DNA from: Arion vulgaris
Taxonomy: Eukaryota > Mollusca > Gastropoda > Stylommatophora > Arionidae
Direction: 5' to 3'
DNA: 64,000 nt
Assembly (NCBI GenBank): GCA_020796225.1
Contig: CM036756.1
Coordinates: forward strand, 43,724,398-43,788,397
Shown here: in pieces, positions 22,101 through 33,760 of the stretch
Numbering within the stretch: position 1 is the stretch's first letter
How the letters are laid out: every line of letters begins with the position of its first letter
Program-made: the position numbers and the translations under genes
The notes under the pieces: generated by a model
What the model was told of the DNA's origin: nothing
Database searches by the model: none
What the model saw: the letters and a program-made list of their open reading frames with translations, nothing else

Positions 22101-22535
22101 AAGATAGCAGCTACAAAAGAAGAGCTGGATCTGACATTAAAAGCAGACTGAGTAAGACATGGTTTCCAACCATAAATAAAGCAGCCGGCACCAAATATAT
22201 AATATGTTTTCTCATAATTAACCGTTGCTGACACAAGTTACGTGAATCAGTTAAACAAACGTAGACATAGAAATTGTTAACGCAGACAAAACGATTGACT
22301 GTAATTTCTAAACTCACAGAACATGACAAATATATCCATCAGCAATTCAAGTCCTTTAAGTTACATTACATGACACGGGAGATTGCAAGCAACTAACTTT
22401 TCATAGCGTCTAAACTTACTACTTGAGTTCACTTCATTCGCTAAAACTGCCAGAAATGAATGGAGTATGGTGATGCTTTGAATAAGTTTACATAAGTTCT
22501 TTGTCCCAGTTTGTGTAGTTGTCTTTTAATCATTT
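22101..22535. other. Unique spacer
   Basis: No supported gene or repeat. Confidence 0.5.
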
Positions 22536-22544
22536 CTGGTAGTC

Positions 22545-22690
22545 TTATCTAAAGGGCTTTAAAGGCGAAATGTTGGCTTTAATTCACCAGGTTTCTTCTG
22601 TCACTCTGTAAAAACAGCATGCCAGCTGTCGAGATTTTTGAACAACGCACGAAGGGCAATGATGATGATCCTATCAATCAATAAATCAAA
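22545..22690 (+). mobile_element. Dispersed repeat, family L
   Basis: TTTAAAGGCGAAATGTTGGC ... AATTCACCAGGTTT resembles 28760-28830 and 55140-55205. The end CAATGATGATGATCCTATCA is also like the family I tail. Confidence 0.45.
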
Positions 22691-23250
22691 CTTCTGGGAT
22701 GATTCGTGTAATACTCAATCCATATCGTGTACATCAGCTTTGCAGTCGATGTGCAATTTGACATTGTGAGTTATTGTAAACTATACAGACCTGGCGTGTG
22801 TCTGGGATAGCAGATGTACGGGTATCTATAGATCTTAAGGTGATCACACCGGATCAGATCTGTTCGGGAGAAAACAATGGTGAGGCTGCGGTAAAACGGA
22901 ATTAACTGGCGATACGGACAAATGCAGGTATACAACAATTTTACATTAACAAGGAAAAAAATTAATAATCAAACTTTTCATATTTTTGCTTAAATGCTCC
23001 TAATTTGTTTTCCGGAATAATATAAAAACTACTGTATACCTTTCCTCGTCCATATCGCTCGCGTATTCAGAGTAAGGATTTCCGGGTTTTCTTTCAGGAC
23101 TGGAGGTACGGTTCCCCTTATTCCCAGTTACAGTTGATTGAGACAAAATGAGCAACGCTAGAAGGCTGATATTGACTATCGTATAACCGAATTTCTGTTG
23201 TTTCTTGTCTATATTTTGTCTTCAATGTCCGTATAGTTGTTAGCACACTA
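22691..23250. other. Unique spacer
   Basis: No supported gene or repeat in about 560 bp. Confidence 0.5.
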
Positions 23251-23254
23251 CGTC

Positions 23255-23815
23255 TTGGTCATCATCAAATAGCTTGTCCTGAGCACAACTTTGCCACCCC
23301 AATAGTCCTCTGGAATGTCTCTCTCTCATAGGCCAGATGTCCCACATGCTTTGCCACATGTTCTTCATTGTGTTTAACTTCTTGATTGCTATTGCCAATC
23401 TTCTTGAGATCTCTTTGGAGCAGTCCCCGTTATTATTAATTATTGAGCCCAGATATTCGTAGCTCTCTACACATTGGAGTTCTTCATTGTTTATTTGGAT
23501 GTTAGGTGAGCCTTTTGCTTTGTCAGTTGACATGATTTTTGTTTTTGTGTATTCAAATATAGATGTTGGTCTTCACTATGTTTCTTGGTCGTCATGATTA
23601 GGTTTTCCAAACCTTCTATGCTGGTGGATAATAATACTGTATCGTCTGCATATCTAAGCTCTGGTATGCATTTTCCGTCTATAGTGATAGGATCGTAATT
23701 CACATAGTTGGCATCGTCTTTTACATTCCTCATGATGTTCTCCGCATATATGTTGAATAAGTATGGTGACAAAATACATCCCTGTCTTACACCCTTTTGA
23801 ATCTCAAACCATTCA
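23255..23815 (-). mobile_element. LINE reverse transcriptase fragment
   Basis: The minus strand encodes GVRQGCILSPYLFNIYAENI, then ITIDGKCIPELRYADDTVLL with the catalytic YADD. After a frameshift near 23525 it reads YEYLGSIINNNGDCSKEISR. It then jumps to the 3' end (ERHSRGLLGWQSCAQDKLF), so it is internally deleted as well as frameshifted. The clade is uncertain. Confidence 0.88.
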
Positions 23816-24250
23816 GTTCAGACTTGGTAAGTTTAGTAAATTAAATCTTGATCCTATGCTAGTGCTGTTTGACAACCGCTGGTTTCGTAGACTTTTTACT
23901 GTGACTTTAAAAAAACCTGACATCTTTAGTCTCAAATAGGAGATAAATAAAAATGTGTATACATTATACTTCAGACACTGTCAAGAAAGCAATGACACAG
24001 TCAAGGATAAAGTAGTTAATGCAAGTTTTTCCTGAAGTATACCCAAACTGTGGCTGTTGTGTTGCTAATTTGTAAACATAAGGCGATGGTTGTATTCAGA
24101 ATTGAGCATGACACGCGGTCGTCGAGGTCCTCAAACATTCTATGTATGTTGAATCTCCGACCCATGCCACACAGAGTTCTGTGTGAATAGGTTTGTCAAT
24201 TGGAAAGTATTTGCCTCAAATAAAAAAAAAATTCAGAAAATGTCGACGCC
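23816..24250. other. Unique spacer
   Basis: No supported gene or repeat. Confidence 0.5.
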
Positions 24251-24252
24251 CA

Positions 24253-24548
24253 AATAACAGTACGCTCAATGAAGAATTTATAGTGACTGTTTACTGGTGA
24301 AATTAATATTATAATAACAGTACACTCAATGAATAATTTATAGTGACTGTTTACTGGTGAAATTAATATTATAATAACAGTACACTCAATGAATAATTTA
24401 TGGTGACTGTTTACTGGTGAAATTAATATTATAATAACAGTACACTCAATGAATAATTTATGGTGACTGTTTACTGGTGAAATTAATATTATAATAACAG
24501 TACGCTCAATGAAGAATTTATAGTGACTGTTTACTAGTGATATTAATA
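24253..24548. repeat. 60-bp tandem repeat, five copies
   Basis: The unit ATAATAACAGTACACTCAAT plus GAATAATTTATAGTGACTGT plus TTACTGGTGAAATTAATATT is exact at 60 bp. The period is a multiple of 3, so it leaves an open minus frame without gene value. Confidence 0.95.
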
Positions 24549-24639
24549 CCATAATAAAAGTCAAAGGAACAAAATCATTTTAATTACGCTTCGGGTGTGG
24601 AATTTACTATCTTCTTCTTCTTCTTCTTTACGTTCGGTT

Positions 24640-24795
24640 TCTTATGCTCGTCTCTAAACCATGAGATGATTTTGCTCTACGAAGTTGCATGTCAGTTGGA
24701 GTTTCTCGAGAGCTCCCTATGGTTTGCTATGTAAGATTCGTTTATGAGGACATGTTTCGTTTCGTTGGTGTATGTGTAGTGGTCATGACATGGAC
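24640..24795 (-). mobile_element. LINE RNase-H/zinc-knuckle tail fragment
   Basis: The minus translation (TYTNETKHVLINESYIANHR, then ELSRNSN) parallels the plus-strand fragment at 47843-48095, with breaks. Confidence 0.6.
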
Positions 24796-25005
24796 AGCAC
24801 CAATATTAACACAGAACTCCAACCAAAATTTGAACCCGCTGCGAAAGAAGGGATGGCCGAGAAATACATGGAGACAAGATTTGGAGGCAGAGATCAACAA
24901 TATAAAGAAGAGCTGGAGGGAGCTGTAGGAGATAGCTAGAGATAGGAAGGCTTGGCATGAGTTGGTTGAGGGCATATGCCCCAATCCGGGTTCAAAAGGC
25001 AGAGA
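24796..25005 (+). mobile_element. LINE C-terminal fragment
   Basis: The frame gives PLRKKGWPRNTWRQDLEAEI, then SWRELQEIARDRKAWHELVE and GICPN. This is the GRP.NTWR.DLE ... W..L....RDR..W..LV pattern of RTE-like LINEs. Confidence 0.85.
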
Positions 25006-25495
25006 AAGAGAGAGAGAACAAGCTGTCATTCTGCGACTCAAAATAGGACACAATAGAGACTTCGCAGCTATATGTATTCAAATTCAATATTGACAAATTA
25101 GTCTTGTGGACATTGGACTGCAGAGCGCATACTTCAAGACTGTCCCGAATATAATATACTGAAGAAAACTCGCTTTCATAGGAAACAACACTGGAAAGAA
25201 AATTGCACAGACCTCTGTATGAGCTATAAAAGACAGTGAAATTCATACAATAAACTAATATTAAATATATAGACAATATTTGAAGCGAAAGAAAGGTAGA
25301 AGATACTTACTACACAATTGTGTAACAAGGGCAGTAGGCCAAAACTGATAGATTTTTTAACTGGATGCATTAAAACTGACTTCACTTTAAGAAATCATTA
25401 TATTCGCGTCAGGGATTCAAGATAGCTGAGAAAGGCCAGAGGCAGAATATATCTATCTATATTCTCTTCTTGTGACGTTTGACAAAAAGCCTTCC
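25006..25495. other. Unique spacer
   Basis: No supported gene or repeat. Confidence 0.5.
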
Positions 25496-25504
25496 AAAAG
25501 CTAT

Positions 25505-25710
25505 TTCCATTGTCGCCGTTCTGCCGCCTTTGTAGTAATTGTTTCAGTTTCAGTTTGGAATATTTTCATTATACTACGGACATGTCCGTAGGTGCTCCGA
25601 TCTCCTTCGCAATATCTCCAATAGATTCCAGCGACTGACCGCACCAGTTCGATTTTGATTGATGAGCCTACTCGTATACCTGTTGTAATGTTCTTTTCTC
25701 GCCACACCAA
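25505..25710. mobile_element. Dispersed repeat, family O
   Basis: CAGCGACTGACCGCACCAGT, TCGATTTTGATTGATG and the preceding CCGATC ... TTCGCA block match 45450-45610. Confidence 0.5.
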
Positions 25711-26044
25711 TCTTTAAACCCAGCTCCCGCAATAAATGTCAACAATCAAATAAATCAATCTGACTGAACAGATGGAACATGGGAATACAAAAAAAGAGGT
25801 CTGCAGATATAAAACCGACCGAACCTCAGCGAAAATAATCAAAAGCTTACAATAAGAAATCTTAGCACAATTTTCGACTCTAACACGTCACTTAATAATC
25901 ATATGAACGGAATGTAACCACAACACACTCCAATGTGTCAGCTGTGTACACATCATCAAGAAACTGTTGACCGCCACCATGTCAGGTGTCAAGCATTTGA
26001 TAAGATTATTCTTCCATATCTCCTCTCTATATCTTTACTCTCTT

Positions 26045-26255
26045 CTTAAGCTAATGGTCGGGGTTCAATCCCACGGTGAGCGTGGAATAGTTTTCCTATC
26101 GTAGCGACTCCCAGGTCGACCCAGCCTTAATTGGGTACCAGAAAAAGAACTGGATAGTAAAGGCAGTCGGCGTGATGTTGACCACATCACTTATCATGTG
26201 CCAACGGTCAATGAAAAATACGGGCCTAAGACTGTATTACCCAAACTAACCTCCA
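26045..26255 (+). mobile_element. tRNA-derived SINE, family J
   Basis: Box B GGGTTCAATCCCACGG is followed by CAGGTCGACCCAGCCTTAAT, TGGGTACCAG and CGGCGTGATGTTGACCACAT. The body agrees with the copy at 8610-8810. Confidence 0.68.
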
Positions 26256-26281
26256 GGTATAAAAAGGATTTCTTTGTTTTT

Positions 26282-26458
26282 TCACACATTGATACACAAT
26301 AATGGATAGTATTAGCGATTGATATAGCTTGATCTTCACTGAAAAATTGTTGTATATGTCAAACTTTTTTCTCACATTGATACACAATAATGGATAGTAT
26401 TAGCGATTGATATAGCTTGATCTTCACTGAAAAATTGTTGTATATGTCAAACTATATC
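26282..26458. repeat. 89-bp tandem duplication
   Basis: CACATTGATACACAATAATG ... GTTGTATATGTCAAACT occurs twice in a row. Confidence 0.93.
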
Positions 26459-27460
26459 TCAATAATGACCACTTTTACTGCATGCCAAGATTAAAGTCTT
26501 TTTTCTATCGACATGTTTGTGATGTGATTCCGTGTGAATGTTCAAATATTATTTTTGGACTGTGTTCTCTGTCAACAAGTTGACACTTGCGTTATTTGAA
26601 TGACCTCCTCATCGTTAAAGTGAGAACAGCTTGTCATGTACGTTTTCTTTACATCTATTCATTTCTCGGGTGTCGCAGATTTGTGTGCGGTCGAACTAAA
26701 TCATTATTAGACCCATTCTCTGACCAGTAGTGCCATAGGATTTGCTTGGGTTGAATCCAGGTCTGGTCAGATTTGTTGACTCCCCCCTTCTAAGAAAAAG
26801 CTCAAGATCTAGCAAACACGCTAAAGTGGCGATAGTCGGAAATTGATCGAAATAAAAAGACAAAAATGTATAAAAATGAGCGACTTAAAGGACTGATTTT
26901 TGAAAGGTAATTGTCATAACAGAAACGATTCATTTGAGTCCTATTAATTAAGTTTGAGAGGGTCTGGGTCGACTTGCTGAGCGTTTCTTTCAGCAGTATC
27001 AGCAATGAAGTGTACACAAGAACGTTTATCTCTCTTCTTATATTTACTAAGGTAGTATTACTTTCACGAGAATTACACTTTTTCTTATGTATCATGGAAT
27101 AGCTCAATGTGGTCAGTGTTTGTCTTGGTCTGGCAATTATGTTCAACTAAGACACCTGGCATTGTTGACTTCCGAATGTGATTAGTCATTATTGTGTGGG
27201 TGGGACGATGTTAATATTGTTCCAATATTGGTATAATAATTTTGTAATTTGCCTTTACTGCCCCCATTTATATTTTCATTTTCTTTCTTCAAATGCCGGG
27301 TATTTATATATATCTTATTCCTGTCATAGTTGACACATCAGGCATTTATTAGTGGTCTTCATTACTGTGGTCTTTTACTTTTATCATTCTTTGATCATAA
27401 CTTTGACACCATAATAGTACTTCCAAATTTCTCTCTCACCGACCAGATGCTCCACCTCTG
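26459..27460. other. Unique spacer
   Basis: About 1 kb without supported features. A 114-codon open frame on the minus strand has no recognisable motif. Confidence 0.5.
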
Positions 27461-27461
27461 T

Positions 27462-27620
27462 AGCGCCTACAAGTAGACCAGCACATCCGATTTCTGCGAT
27501 GCTTTTATTTACTAATGTAGCTTCTCTAGGCTCCTACCTCAGTTGTCTCTTATAGAATGTCTTGTAGGTCGCGGTGTTACTATTCTTTGATCTCCCTTTG
27601 GGCCCCGGACGAGACACGGA
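27462..27620 (-). mobile_element. Short retroelement, family C, 5' part
   Basis: Reading minus: GAGATCAAAGAATAGTAACA, then CAAGACATTCTATAAGAGAC and GATGTGCTGGTCTACTTGTA. It is a partial copy. Confidence 0.65.
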
Positions 27621-27814
27621 CGAGAGAATACACGATTAGGGAAAGAAGAAGTTGCGACTAATCTGTGCATCCACATTTCGAAATATTCGATTATATTTTT
27701 TAGTTTCTTGTTCGTTATCCACGTTTTCATTGTATACATTTTTGAGTTTTTCCTCCTTCTTCTTCTAACCCGTTCGTTCTCAAACTTCCCGCTGGTTATA
27801 GCAAGATGCAATCC

Positions 27815-28045
27815 AGAGAAATGAATGCGTTGTGTTGCAGTTTTCAGCGTGAACTATGGCATCTGCACCTTTTGGTACGACACATCCGACTTCAGCATAA
27901 TCTTTTTTTTGTGTACCGAGTTAGGTTCTCCCTCTTCGATCTCCCCACATTTCGCCAGACTTCTTGGTGGTTTGTCAGTTTCCGGGACCGTTACCGGAAG
28001 GTGGATTGAAGTCTTGGTCAGCTTTGTTCTTAGGCTGACTCAGGC
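27815..28045 (+). mobile_element. Dispersed repeat, family F
   Basis: GCACCTTTTGGTACGACACA, TCCGACTTCAGCATAATC and CGCCAGACTTCTTGG match, inverted, the copy at 36130-36410. No frame is conserved between them. Confidence 0.55.
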
Positions 28046-28304
28046 GCCAGCAGTCAGCCATGAGTCACTGACTGCTACAAACCCTTACAGCTTGTGTGTA
28101 GTCCCCCGAAGAGGAACGGAGCGTTGGGCCTTCTTGATTTTGAATTTTAAAGTAGTTAATAAGATAATGATTAAGATGCAAATTTACTTTAATAACATTA
28201 ACTCAAAAAAACAATTACCAACAATTTGTATCAAACAAACACATGAAATTCATTCTCTACAAATCAGAAGTTTATTTCTTTAGTGTTCACAGATGAGAAC
28301 AATG

Positions 28305-28590
28305 AGGTTTTTTTGTTGTAAGAACCCCAGAGGAAGCAACAAATATGATCAATAAATAGATAGTGTACAAGTATTAAGAGCTTCCGAAAAAACAAATTTG
28401 ATAAACACAGGATTCGAACCTCTTACCCTTATTTCTTACGGCACCCATCGCCTAGCCTAGCAGTACTAGCGTCCTTACGAACACAACCAGTGATCCATTC
28501 AAGCGAACACTGTGTTTGTCAATTTGTTTTTTGGGGGGGAAGTTCTGAATACTTGTACACTGTTTATTTAGTGTGCACAGTAGTTTAAAA
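28305..28590 (-). mobile_element. Foldback element with tRNA-like core (copy 2)
   Basis: The tRNA-like core lies on the minus strand (28400-28480) with an exact box B, GGTTCGAATCC (28410-28420). Arms of the same sequence lie inverted on both sides (28310-28400; 28503-28590), both carrying GTCAATTTGTTTTTT or its variant. Confidence 0.68.
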
Positions 28591-28607
28591 GATATGAAAA
28601 CAAAGAG

Positions 28608-28728
28608 ATTGTTACATACATAGGAAAGTCTGTGTGCTGATGTTTGACCAGAGTACTGGTAAATTAGTGTTACATTCATATGAAAGTCTTTGCGCTGGTG
28701 TTTGACCAGAGTACTGGTAAATTGGTTT
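28608..28728. repeat. Tandem duplication of about 63 bp
   Basis: TACATTCATATGAAAGTCT ... GACCAGAGTACTGGTAAATT occurs twice. Confidence 0.85.
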
Positions 28729-28869
28729 CTTGGAGTTCTGATGTAATTTGTTATTGTTCAAAGGGGCCAAAGGCGAAGGATTGACTTCATTACACCAGGT
28801 TTCCCCATATGGCACCGTACCTGTCGGCAGAGATGACACGCTTATGCCGAGAGGATTTATTATTATGCC

Positions 28870-29590
28870 CTGCTTTACTTTCTATAATGTGTAAAATTAT
28901 GTTTCAAAGTTTGAAGAATTAACATGAAAATGTTCCTTCCTTTTTCTATAATATAATGCTGCATTCTTTGCTCTGTGGGCTCCCAAGCATGGTTCAGAAG
29001 TAAGTGTCACTAGATCGTGCATTCAGTAACTTGTACAATTGTGTTATTCTTGTGTAGGTTTTACTTCATTTATTTATGCTTCATATGCGGCAATGACTAC
29101 CAACTTTGGTTCAGATTTTTGTGTCACTGGAACCTGCAGCAACTGTTACAATTGTGTTATTATTGTGTCTTTGGTCCCACTACGAAGAATTGATCAGTGG
29201 CAAATATAATGTAGACAATTCAAGTGTCTCTAAAATGCTTTGACATAGACATGAGGTACTGGGAGATCGCTTACGTAAGATCGCCTATTGTGGCACTGTA
29301 AATTCGTTTAGCTGAGAATAGTCGTACTTCCAGGCGCAGACAGAGAAAACGAGCTGCTCGAAAAGACAGAACATACAACACCCACATGTCTAACCTTGAC
29401 CTGTGGTAGGGGATTGTGTTCTATGATTTGACTCTACAATAACCTCCGAACAAATCAGAGAGGTACAAGAACACACGTTTAAGGCTTTTGTCCTCATCCT
29501 CTTGCGATAGACGGTATATTAATTGATATATTTTTTATTGGTCTCTACCCTCCTCAGTAGTAACCTGTTTAGTCAGAACTTTCATTAACT
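28870..29590. other. Unique spacer
   Basis: About 700 bp without supported features. Confidence 0.5.
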
Positions 29591-29604
29591 TGTTTATTGC
29601 AAAC

Positions 29605-29872
29605 AATGCGCATGTGTGGGACTGGGGCCTGTAAGAGAAACAAAGAATAGTACCACTGTGACCTACAAGGCATGAAGTAAAAGGCGACTGAAGTAGGACG
29701 TAGAGAGGCTACGCTAGTAAATAAAGTGCATCGCAGAAATCGGATGTGCTGACCTACTTGTAGGCGCATAACTGGCACAACGTACAATCGCTCTTAAGCT
29801 CAGATCACATACAAATCACACAGAGTGGTATACAAGTGTTCGATATTGGAGCGTTTGAAGAAGAAGAAGCTG
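29605..29872 (+). mobile_element. Short retroelement, family C
   Basis: GTGTGGGACTGGGGCCTGTA, AAAGAATAGTACCACTGTGA, GGCGCATAACTGGCACAACG and a GAAGAAGAAG tail are present. This is one of the most complete copies. Confidence 0.82.
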
Positions 29873-29997
29873 ATTAGCAAACAATGAACAACAAGATATA
29901 TATAAATTAAGCGAGTCTAGAATATGTTTCAAATAAAAAGAACGTTGTATTGTAAATATATAATTGCACAAGCTACAAGTAGAAGTCTTGAAAGTAT

Positions 29998-30390
29998 AAC
30001 ATAATGTAACTCCAGAAAGTAGAACCCTATACAAGGTTAAGATCTATTGTTCTACATTGTGTAACTCCAGAAAGTTGAACCCTCTACAAGGTTAAGATCT
30101 ATTGTTCTACATAGTGTAACTCAAGAAAGTAGAACCCTATACACGGTTAAGAACTATTGTTCTACATAATGTAACTCCAGAAAGTAGAACCTTATACAAG
30201 GTTAAGATCTATTGTTCTACATAATGTAACTCCAGAAAGTAGAACCTTATACAAGGTTAAGATCTATTGTTCTACATTGTGTAACTCCAGAAAGTAGAAC
30301 CCTATACAAGGTTAAGATCTATTGTTCTACATTGTGTAACTCCAGAAAGTAGAACCCTATACAAGGTTAAGATCTATTGTTCTACATTGA
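29998..30390. repeat. 55-bp minisatellite, seven copies
   Basis: GTAACTCCAGAAAGTAGAAC plus CCTATACAAGGTTAAGATCT plus ATTGTTCTACATTGT repeats with few differences. Confidence 0.95.
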
Positions 30391-30417
30391 TGTTCTTCGT
30401 TATATTTTTTAAAACGT

Positions 30418-30575
30418 CTTCGTCTTCTTCTTGCGTTCGCCCGCTATAAATTCAAACGTAGTCAGGGCGCCGGTATGGCACTTCTGACTGATTTGTGCGT
30501 GATGGCGTGCTTTCCTTTTATCAATGCCCCCATACAGGCGGGCCTTCTCTAACTTCAGAGGTGACATTTCTTTTA
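30418..30575 (-). mobile_element. SINE family G (minus)
   Basis: Begins with the reversed tail CGTCTTCTTCTTGCGTTCGC, then GTAGTCAGGGCGCCGGTATG, and ends near AACTTCAGAGGTGAC. It mirrors 5862-6015. Confidence 0.72.
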
Positions 30576-31558
30576 AACTAGTATTGGGTCTTCTCCCGTT
30601 AGTATCGCAGCGGGTGGGCCCGGTTATGTTCGAAATATATAAAACCCCGAGCGACGTCACTCTTTCGAATGAGAGCTGCTCAGAGTTTTCAAATATATTT
30701 AGTTGCCTAATGGCTCTATGAAAACTCCCGTCTTTTGGCAGCGATCAGGTGGGTACTTCACTTTGATCTTTACCAGAAGACCAAGAAGCGATCCAATAAT
30801 TTTCTTTAAACGATGACTCTCTGTTTGATTGACAGTTCTTTGATTGAAAAACATATGTTTGATTGATGTATATTTGTTTTCATAAAAATTGTTTCAAGAT
30901 ATTTATTCTCTTGAAGAAAGTTTTTTTCTGGACAAATATCACTTCTCTTGAACGAATGTTTTTTTTTTACTTTGATGAAATCTCATTTCATTGAACAACT
31001 ATCAATGCTAATTTCAATACAATTATCATATCAGATTCCATGAATGTGCTTCACATTATTGAGTCTGGAAATCTCTTTTCTTGAAGGTAACTTCCTCGTG
31101 GAGAATATCTGCTGGCTTGAAGAACAACCTTCAAGAAATTCTATATGCATTTTTTTTAATGTCCCTGTTTTTAAAAAAATTGTCTATTTCTTTGCTTGAA
31201 GGAAAGCTCTTTACTTAAATGAAGTACCTGCTTGAGAACAAAAATCTCTTTTCTTTAAATACTTCTCTTGTTTTGAGGAATATCTCTCCAGTTGAAGAAA
31301 AACATTGATTTAAGAGGCAATCTAGTTTTATAAAGGAAATGCATAAAATTGATAGCATTGTACAGTTTGTTACTTTTTTTTATTATTCACTGGTATCGAT
31401 AGCTTGTCTTGAACTTAAGGCCAACAACATTAGAAATAGTCTGTTTCCTTTGTACATCAAGTGAGTTGAAGTTACTAAAATTAGTTATGCTTCAGATCTG
31501 GAAATTCCGTCGGTCTTTGTGAATGATAGTGTTTCATTAGTGAGTAAAACAATATCCG
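30576..31558. other. AT-rich stretch with degenerate TTCTTGAA-like motifs
   Basis: About 1 kb. Between 30890 and 31300, motifs of the type TCTCTTGAA/TTGCTTGAAG recur irregularly, as in a very old satellite. No gene was seen. Confidence 0.5.
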
Positions 31559-31559
31559 T

Positions 31560-31745
31560 AATATTTTTAGACTTGAGTGTATGAAGTGACTGTTACTTCA
31601 TATTTCTAGACACAACTGTGCTAGAGGTAGGAGGGCTAATTCCTTTCCTCGTGTGTGGAGCGTAGAGTGGGGGACTGAATCCACAACTATCTTGTGTCGG
31701 ATTCGATAAGTAAACGCTCTATGAATTAGGCTAATCCGTCCCACT
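31560..31745 (-). mobile_element. SINE family B (minus)
   Basis: TACTTCATATTTCTAGACAC ... CTAATTCCTTTCCTCGTGTG ... ATTCGATAAGTAAACGCTCT. It lies head to tail with a family A copy. Confidence 0.75.
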
Positions 31746-31749
31746 CATA

Positions 31750-31990
31750 CGTGACGGTTACGTCAAACTTGTTACTGCCTGTAATACCGCTTTTTAGGCC
31801 GGTGTAGGACAGGTGGGACGAGAGCATGGGGAATTTAATGACCGCATGGCTACTGCAGTCGCCGCGAAGTTGTTCATGTTAGGGTTTTCTTTTATGTCCA
31901 CAACAGAAAAAAATTCCCTGGCCTTACCGTGAATTGAACACGAGTCTCCCGCATGAGAAGCCACGCTCTAATCCATCTGACCAGATGCTC
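31750..31990 (-). mobile_element. SINE family A (minus)
   Basis: GGACAGGTGGGACGAGAGCA, ATTTAATGACCGCATGGCTA and the head GAATTGAACACGAGTCTCCC ... CCACGCTCTAATCCATCTGA are complete. Confidence 0.8.
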
Positions 31991-32290
31991 CTCATAAGTG
32001 ACTAACCAACAGAAACACTAAGTAAAATTATCGGGTCTCCTGCATGGAAGCCACGCTCTAATCCATCTGACCAGATGCTCCTCATAAGTGACTAACCAAC
32101 AGAAACACTAGGTAAAATTATCGGGTCTCCCCCGCTGACAGATGCCCAGTAAAAGCCTACGCTTGCTAATCATCATCTGACCAGATGCTCCTCATAAGTG
32201 ACTAACCAACGAAACACTAGGTAAAATTATCGTCCATGACCACTCTATCCATCTGACAGTGCTCTATAGCTAAACAACAGCACTGATAAT
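31960..32290. repeat. Repeat of about 90 bp grown from the SINE A head
   Basis: CCATCTGACCAGATGCTCCT, CATAAGTGACTAACCAACAG and GGTAAAATTATCGGGTCTCC recur at about 31971, 32061, 32171 and 32248. The last two units carry many deletions. The array ends about 85 bp from the HHEX stop codon. Confidence 0.85.
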
Positions 32291-32373
32291 TATCTTCCTC
32301 CTTCTTGACCTTGGGAAATTTCACAGAAAAATCATAAATTGTTTTGACGTTAAGTTCACAACATTACAGAGAA

Positions 32374-32601
32374 TTATGTCCTCTTCAGGCCAGATCCTGT
32401 TAATGGAGGACATCTGTCATCACCGACATCGACTTCATATTCGGAAACGTTAATATCATCATCTTCCTCAAATTCGTCATCTTCGTCTTCATCTAAAGCT
32501 TCGTCGGAAGAATGATCGTTGTTGTGATTTCTATGTTGATGATCTGAAGTGACCTTGTCTGACCTCTCACTCTGAGATGAACACTCAACTGATGGAGATT
32601 C
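32374..32601 (-). CDS. HHEX: HHEX exon 4: acidic C-terminal domain and stop codon
   Basis: The exon follows the acceptor TTACTATTAACAG and begins with a GAA codon directly after the KQ of exon 3, as in vertebrate HHEX (KQ|EN). It encodes 75 residues: ESPSVECSSQSERSDKV, a His/Asn-rich linker, an acidic run (EALDEDEDDEFEEDDD), INVSEYEVDVGDD, and the end GSGLKRT before TAA at 32376-32374. An acidic tail is characteristic of HHEX, where it has been linked to activation or regulatory functions. The frame is fully open. Repeat-derived sequence begins less than 100 bp past the stop, so the 3' UTR must run into SINE-derived tandem repeats. Confidence 0.88.
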   Translation of the reverse strand, partial: ESPSVECSSQSERSDKVTSDHQHRNHNNDHSSDEALDEDEDDEFEEDDDINVSEYEVDVGDDRCPPLTGSGLKRT

Positions 32602-32682
32602 CTGTTAATAGTAATTAAAAATGAAATATATGTTAATTATGTAGTTATAAAAAATGTTTCTGTTAAGATTAAGTATCTTCTT

Positions 32683-32935
32683 CTTCTTTGAACCTACATA
32701 TCGACCACTTGTTAAACCACTCTTTGTGATCGGTATGTGATCTGAGACTGAGCGCGATTGTGCGTTGTGTTAGTTATGCGCATACAAGTAAGCCAGCACA
32801 TCCGATTTCTGCAACGCTTTTTATTTATTAGGGTAGCTTCCTAGCCCTAAATCAGTCGAATCTTATTACATGCCTTGTAGGTTGCACTGTTACTATTCTT
32901 TGCTCCCTTGAAAGGGCCTCATCAACACTCGAGCG
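32683..32935 (-). mobile_element. Short retroelement, family C (minus), in HHEX intron 3
   Basis: Begins with the reversed tail TATCTTCTTCTTCTTTGAAC, then the reversed body (GTTGTGTTAGTTATGCGCAT), and ends AAAGGGCCTCATCAACAC. Confidence 0.8.
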
Positions 32936-33104
32936 AGAGTAAGTAGAGAAGAGATCCAAGTTAACATTACTAGCCAGCAACTTCGGACGAATCTTACACA
33001 AACTAACACTAAAGTCCTTTCAGGACTTCAAGCCTGATCAATACAACAAGCTCTTATCAGAGCTACATCCAGAACAGGATTGAAAGTCATTATCAGGACT
33101 CCAC

Positions 33105-33305
33105 TCGCCCGTCTGCCCAGCGTGTTCGTAGCGCGTTGGACTACGGGTGACTATCCTCTGTGTGTGCGGGTTCAATTCCGCGGGATGGCAGAAAGCCACA
33201 GATTCCCCAGATTTACGGTGTTCGTGGCACCGAACCGAAGGGTTACGATGTCCATGGCACCGAGCCGAAGAGCTGAAAAGCTAAAGTGCTTCTGGATCGG
33301 AAAAA
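33105..33305 (+). mobile_element. tRNA-derived SINE-1, complete copy with 13-bp target duplication
   Basis: Flanked by ATCAGGACTCCAC at 33092-33104 and 33306-33318. The tRNA-like head has a box-A-like TAGCGCGTTGG (33129-33139) and an exact box B, GGTTCAATTCC (33169-33179). The body (GGTGTTCGTGGCACCGAACC, CCATGGCACCGAGCCGAAG) ends GGATCGGAAAAA. Other copies lie at 42486-42698, 59404-59535 and 59690-59890. Confidence 0.93.
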
Positions 33306-33402
33306 AATCAGGACTCCACACCAGATCACAATATTCAACATACAGTCCACTCTAGGACTAGTCCCAGGCCACATAAACAAACCAAGATAAAAGGCCATTA
33401 CT

Positions 33403-33760
33403 CTCTCTGATATAACCAATAAAGATGACATCCACTATGCCCACAACCTGCCATAATGGATCTTGCGAAGCATCGACTGAGAGTCAGAAACAACAACGGC
33501 CCCAGTAACTGGAGTCACAGAGAGTCAATAGAGGGCAGTAGTAACGGCCTCAACCTCTCTGATATAACCAATAAAGATGACATCCACTATGCCCACAACC
33601 TGCCATAATGGATCTTGCAGAGCATCGACTGAGAGTCAGAAACAACAACGGCCCCAGTAACTGGAGTCACAGAGAGCCAATAGAGAACAGCAGTAACGGC
33701 CTTAACCTCTCTGATATAACCAATAAAGATGTACGTTTTATGTTAAAAGGGCGTGGCTCG
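33403..33760. repeat. 152-bp tandem repeat, about 2.3 copies
   Basis: CTCTCTGATATAACCAATAA starts units at 33403, 33555 and 33707. Part of the unit also occurs inverted at 33955-34092. Confidence 0.92.

Noticed and set aside
23255..23815. Active LINE
   Set aside because: The YADD box is intact, but there is a frameshift and an internal deletion, and no endonuclease is nearby.
26802..27146. A 114-codon minus-strand open frame
   Set aside because: No recognisable motif, no splice context and no repeat support. Its length is within chance for AT-rich DNA.
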